A stretch of 51,354 nucleotides of DNA, taken from assembly GCA_009103225.1 (NCBI GenBank), contig RHPI01003536.1, forward strand, positions 185,844 to 237,197, read 5' to 3'. The notes beneath the pieces are model-generated. The model ran no database searches, had not been told where the DNA came from, and was given only the letters and a program-made list of their open reading frames with translations. How positions within the stretch are numbered: position 1 is the first letter of the stretch; the number at the start of each line of letters is the position of its first letter. The position numbers and the translations under genes are program-made. Shown here in pieces: positions 47,272-51,354 of this stretch. Origin of the DNA: Chlorokybus atmophyticus. Lineage: Eukaryota > Streptophyta > Chlorokybophyceae > Chlorokybales > Chlorokybaceae.

Positions 47272-48415
47272 GATTGGGTGGCTTTTGGTGGGTTCTCACA
47301 TGGTGTACCTCTCTGTACCACGCACTGGGATGTTTTGCTCAACACCAATTGTTGGCATGTTGAGGTGAGGTTGCGGTGAAGGTGATGAGCAATGCACCTG
47401 TATGAGGTTGCTGTGGAATGCTATATGCACGCGCGCACGCGCCCTTAGTCCTGACACTCAATAGCCTCAACGTGTGCATGAGGAAATCTTTGACCGCGAT
47501 TACAAGCTTATATGATGGGATGTAGCATACATTGTAACTGTGTTGATGGAGACTAGTGTTAGGCGTTTTGCGTTGCATGTGCGTGAGTATACAAAGTTCG
47601 TATGCCACATATACCGCATGCATAGGGTATAAGCCATATTTCAAACATGCACATACACACTCACACAAATCCTTGCATACTGTATTATATAAACTCCACA
47701 AACCAGCTAGAGGCAAGCAAGCAAACCAACAGGCAGTCACAGTTATATAACACCCAGGGCACTACTATGCTATGTGCTTCTATGTGTAATGCAATGAGTT
47801 TTGGTGGGTGGTTGAGGCAGGCAGCAGCGGCAGCAGGGCAACGTACGAAGCAACCAAAGAAGCAACCAACCTGAGGTGCACAGGTCGGCAACAGTCAGCG
47901 TAGTGTGTAGAGGAGGCAGAAGCAAGCAGTTGGATGTGACGTTGTATGCTGTGACGTGCTGTGCTCTACGCCCGCCCCCTTCCCCGCCCCCTTCCCAGCC
48001 TCATGCATAGGCTTTCCAACAATTGCAACACAATGTAAGGCACCAGCAAGCACACCAGCCAGCACACCAACAGGCACACCAGCAAGGACTGCATGTGCGG
48101 GTGTGCCTCGTTCAAACATTATCGGAACACAAACACAAGTATTTCGCCGCTACATCGGTTACCATGAGCACAAACCAGCACAACAGCTGACATAGACACT
48201 GAGCATTGGTGCGTTCTCCCACTTCGTTTGTTGACGACGGAGTTGACAATAAAACCTGTTGTTGATATCAATCGCCAAGTGACGGAAAAGTATGTCAGCT
48301 CAAAGCAAAGCAAATCGCATTCACCTACGCCGACCGCCGACGTTTGACGTGCCATGCGGCCAGGTGTTGGCTTGCTATCGCAGCCGTTGCGGCGGCAGTG
48401 GCGGCGGCGGCGGTC
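47199..48415. other. Intergenic region with poly-G tract
   Basis: Starts a few bases past the RRM stop with a G homopolymer (47206-47270, N at 47232). The rest has no supported gene; CACCAGC(A/C)-type repeats at about 48040-48085 give short spurious frames. The promoter of the next gene should lie near its right end. Confidence 0.5.
47206..47270. repeat. Poly-G homopolymer with an N
   Basis: About 65 bp of G with one A and one N, in the 3' untranslated region of the RRM-like gene. Probably an assembly artefact or collapsed low-complexity sequence; if real, it would be a strong G-quadruplex former. Confidence 0.85.
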
Positions 48416-50417
48416 ATGCCGTCGTCGGGGTTGTCCTCTTCCTCGTCCTCGCCGTCTTCGTCTAGCTCCAAGAGCGACGGTGCGCGAGGCAGGCGCAAGC
48501 GCAAGAGACGCACCTCAAGGTAAGGGCTCAGCTGAGAGCAATGGCTGCATTGCGCAGCAAGCTTGGTCGAGATCCTACTTGTGAAACACTCGACTCGAAA
48601 CCATATTGCTGATAGTATCAACCCGTGTAAGAAACCTTGCTGTTTGGCCTGTGGGTTGCGTCAATCATAAGCAACGTTTCCAGCACATGAGGTCAAAGCT
48701 CATTCAAGTAAATTCAACTCAGTCCTTGCTGTTATTATTTGTAGTCTTCACCTTTTTGCGCCTGTCGTGAATCTAAAGCAGAACAGCTTTGTTTTCATGG
48801 CCAAGTCAGCGTGACAGCGGCCATTGATGTAGGTTGTTAGTCATGTTGTTATTTGCCAGTGCACTTGTCATCTATACACGATTGTCTCATCAGCTTGATG
48901 TGAACAGCAAGCGATATTGGTGGAGGTTTCCGCATGGTTGATGCTTTTGATATTAGGCTTATGAATCCTTGCTGGGACATTTTGACATTGACATTTTCAT
49001 TTTGCATGCGTTCCAATTGGAAGTCGCAAGCGGAAATCAGAGTCCGACAGCTCCGATATCGAGCTGAAAGCAAAGCCTGCGGACAAGTCAAAATTGCGCG
49101 AAAAGCGAAAACGCAGGTATAGCACATTGCTGTATTTTGTTGCTGTCTTGCTAACATGTACAGGTAGTTGATGTTAGGCATTACTTGTACTGCTCTACAC
49201 AATGTATTGCAACGACTAGTAACCTCTGGTTTGGTTTGTTCGTCATTGTATCAGCATTTCAAGTAGCGGCAGTGATAGCAGCGATGATGAGCGGAGAACG
49301 AAGCGAAGTCGGGAAAAGCTGAGCAAAGTGAGTGCATGAATGTGGGCTTGTCTCTGTGTCTGGACGATGAACACTTGAAATGTGTGTATGATTGTAATGC
49401 ACATTGTTGCACAATTGTACAGTGTGCATGTGAGTAGCACGGTGCGTTGTGCATGTGCATGCGTGCTTGCACATTGCATTGGCAGTCACTTGATGCTATG
49501 GCACCTCCAGGGTTGCTGAGTTGTATGCTTGATGTTATTTGTGAATGAAACTGATAAAACCACATGTGTCCTGATTATGCTGTGCAGAAAAGGAAAAGCA
49601 GGGATAAGGACCGATCACATAAGTCTAAGGATAAGCGGAGCAGCAAAGATGGCGACAAACAGAAAAGGAAGCGTGATAAGGTGTGTGCCAGCAGCCCAAT
49701 GCACGTGTCAACACGAACTTAGTTGTTTTCTGACTTTGCTAACAATCACTAGAGTGTATTCGCCGATTTGGTCAATACAGCAATATATGCCAAGTGCTGA
49801 CCTGTCTCCTTCTTGCGGGTCCCTTTTTGGGAGTTGCCTTTTCTTGCACATCAAATTTGGTGCGGGTTGCGGGACTGGCGGTCCAATTGCTGCCCCAAAT
49901 CGGCGGCTGCGATGCCTTTAGGCTAAGACGCGCAAGGGTAGCCCCGTGCAGCTCTCCAAGGTGTGTTGTTGTCTGTGTGGGCATGCGCATATGTGCGAGC
50001 GCCTCAGTGTGTGCATGCCTCTGCATGCTTGTGGATGTGCTTACGCGTGCAGATGCAGACATGTGGTTGCGCCCGAATGTGCATGCGTGCGTGTGCTTGC
50101 GAATAAGTGCATCAGCCGCCAGGCTTCTGAGTCAGTCAATGACTTGTACACTGTGCTAATGTGCACTTATGCAACAGTTCATGCAACAAGGTGATGATGG
50201 AGCCCGGCGGAGCGCTATATCGGGCAAGAAGGTTTGTCTGTCATGATGCCTGCCGATTCGTGATTTGCAAATGCGCACACGTGTAAAGCTCGGTTCCTAA
50301 CCCACCTTTTCATCACGTGCCCAGATCAAAATGAAGGTTGAGAAAACCAAAGAGGACAAGGCTGCGGAAGAGAACAGGCAGAAATTGCTGCGCTTCCTCA
50401 ACTCAACTTATGACTGA
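48416..50417 (+). CDS. Small basic Ser/Lys/Arg-rich nuclear-type protein with conserved C-terminus
   Basis: Seven exons: 48416-48519, 49024-49116, 49255-49327, 49588-49680, 49922-49960, 50178-50231, 50325-50417. They total 549 nt (182 aa, TGA) with matching phases. It opens with a Ser run and a basic cluster (GRRKRKRRTS), then acidic Ser islands (SESDSSDIE, SSGSDSSDDE) alternating with Lys/Arg-Ser blocks (KKRKSRDKDRSHKSKDKRSS). The last 50 residues differ in style: FMQQGDDGARRSAISGKK, MKVEKTKEDKAAEENRQ and LLRFLNSTYD, a short motif I remember from otherwise uncharacterised plant and animal proteins. Nuclear location and a link to splicing or chromatin are inferred from composition only. The start is the first Met of the frame that splices correctly. 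Confidence 0.7.
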
Positions 50418-51276
50418 ATGTGCACGCCAACGCTCCTGTCAGGTGTGCTCTCCCCTTCTCTGTGTGTGTGGCCAATGCAAGCTGCAGCTTGCAGCTTGCT
50501 CAAGTGTTGAGCATGAGGCAAATATTTCGTTTTGCAGAAGCTGACTGGTATTACTTACTGAGTGTAGTCAGCCGAAACAGCAGCATAGTCAGCCATTGGC
50601 GGATCTACATACTGCCGCCCGCACACGCAGCCACGCAGCATTGAGAAAGAGTGCAGTTGAGTAGATTTGCTTCTGGAAGGCTTGATCAAGGGGTTCGCTT
50701 AGTCACGGCCTGAGGTGAAAGTTTCTGCTTGCATGGCAGGATAGTACGTTTGTGCATTGGCTTGGAAATGCGCCGTTGTGTGCAGTTGGCCGTTCTGCCG
50801 TATATACAGACAATTTGTACGCAATCTGCAAGCAACGCATATGTGTGTGTGCATGCGTGCGTGCGTATGTGTCATGCAGTATGCACATCACTCAACAGTA
50901 ATATAAATCATCGTTGTTACCACCGGGCTATGCTACTTCGCTACTCTACACCAACTAGCCTTCCCCGTTAGACATGCACATGGACACTAATGCCATTACC
51001 TGCCTACATGAGCTGCTGTGATCCGGTGGTGTCAACGGCAAGCAAGTCCACAGCAAACACGAGGACTCCCTCCCTCCTGCTCTGCCTCTCTCCCGCCACA
51101 CTCTTCGCTCTGCAGCTCATGCTGCTCCCTTGACCGCTACTCTACCCCAATCCTTGCGGTGCAGTGCCAATGTCAGCACTGCACCGCACAGTGCCGGGTG
51201 GTAGTGGTGGTGGCAGTCAAGGGTTGGTGGCAGTTAGGTGCTGCTGGTAGAATTGTACATACAATGCGAAACGGCA

Positions 51277-51277
<1 letters not shown>
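50418..51277. other. Intergenic sequence at the right end
   Basis: No gene recognised. Short TG-alternating stretches and a CT-rich patch near 51065-51090. Confidence 0.5.

Positions 51278-51354
<77 letters not shown>
51278..51354. repeat. GT microsatellite running off the window end
   Basis: Uninterrupted (TG)n for 77 bp up to the last base, so its full length is unknown. The contig probably stops because of it. Confidence 0.95.

Noticed and set aside
47099-47348. Pro-rich minus-strand frames across the poly-G tract
   Set aside because: Homopolymer artefact containing an N, antisense to the RRM-like gene end.

Overview
This is a draft nuclear contig from an intron-rich microbial eukaryote. 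A green-lineage alga fits best: the MED25 activator-binding domain reads like the plant version, and the other genes (SND3/PHO88, STRAP, an SLC35A sugar transporter, PhoD, a NIDO protein) are compatible with this. That assignment is inference. No tRNA, rRNA, organelle or bacterial operon structure was seen. All introns I resolved are GT-AG. Introns and spacers are full of TGCATG, alternating purine/pyrimidine and GA/GT repeats, and single Ns sit in or beside three simple repeats (923, 1780, 47232), which marks unfinished assembly.

Left part (1-22000), five split genes. (1) A secreted NIDO-domain protein, minus, 8 exons. (2) An SND3/PHO88 ER-targeting membrane protein, plus, 6 exons. (3) An SLC35A nucleotide-sugar transporter, minus, 3 exons. 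(4) The WD40 protein STRAP, plus, 8 exons. (5) Mediator subunit MED25, minus, 17 exons. For each, exon phases add up to an uninterrupted frame (546, 205, 358, 317 and 622 aa), which strongly supports the models.

Middle (about 22000-41500), mobile-element country. A gene-free AT-rich stretch holds a 300-bp inverted-repeat structure (24266-25542). Next is a 12-kb Ty3-type retrotransposon on the minus strand (25661-37672), flanked by a 4-bp AGTT duplication. It encodes gag with zinc knuckles, an extra ORF of unknown function, an aspartic protease, a complete-looking DNA cytosine-5 methyltransferase placed between protease and reverse transcriptase, then RT, RNase H, DDE integrase and a C-terminal PHD finger. 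Its repeats are not a simple LTR pair: 240-bp (X) and 649-bp (Y) modules run X-Y-gc-X-Y-gc-X-[coding body]-Y, a split or permuted pattern that looks like a circle opened at an LTR-LTR-like junction. The copy is inactive: four in-frame stops, each one C-to-T step from a sense codon, a +1 frameshift, and an integrase Glu-to-Lys change. A Penelope-like RT fragment lies at 39702-40352.

Right part (41500-51354), three split genes: a PhoD-type phosphatase with a signal peptide, a C-terminal membrane helix and a Cys-rich tail (minus, 9 exons, 545 aa); a divergently transcribed, probably organelle-targeted RRM-like protein (plus, 6 exons, 317 aa); and a small basic Ser/Arg/Lys-rich protein with a conserved C-terminus (plus, 7 exons, 182 aa). 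The window ends in a GT microsatellite.

The host genes do not form a pathway together. The system worth following up is the methyltransferase-carrying retrotransposon: an element that could have methylated DNA, possibly read chromatin through its PHD finger, and whose decay looks like deamination of methylated cytosines.
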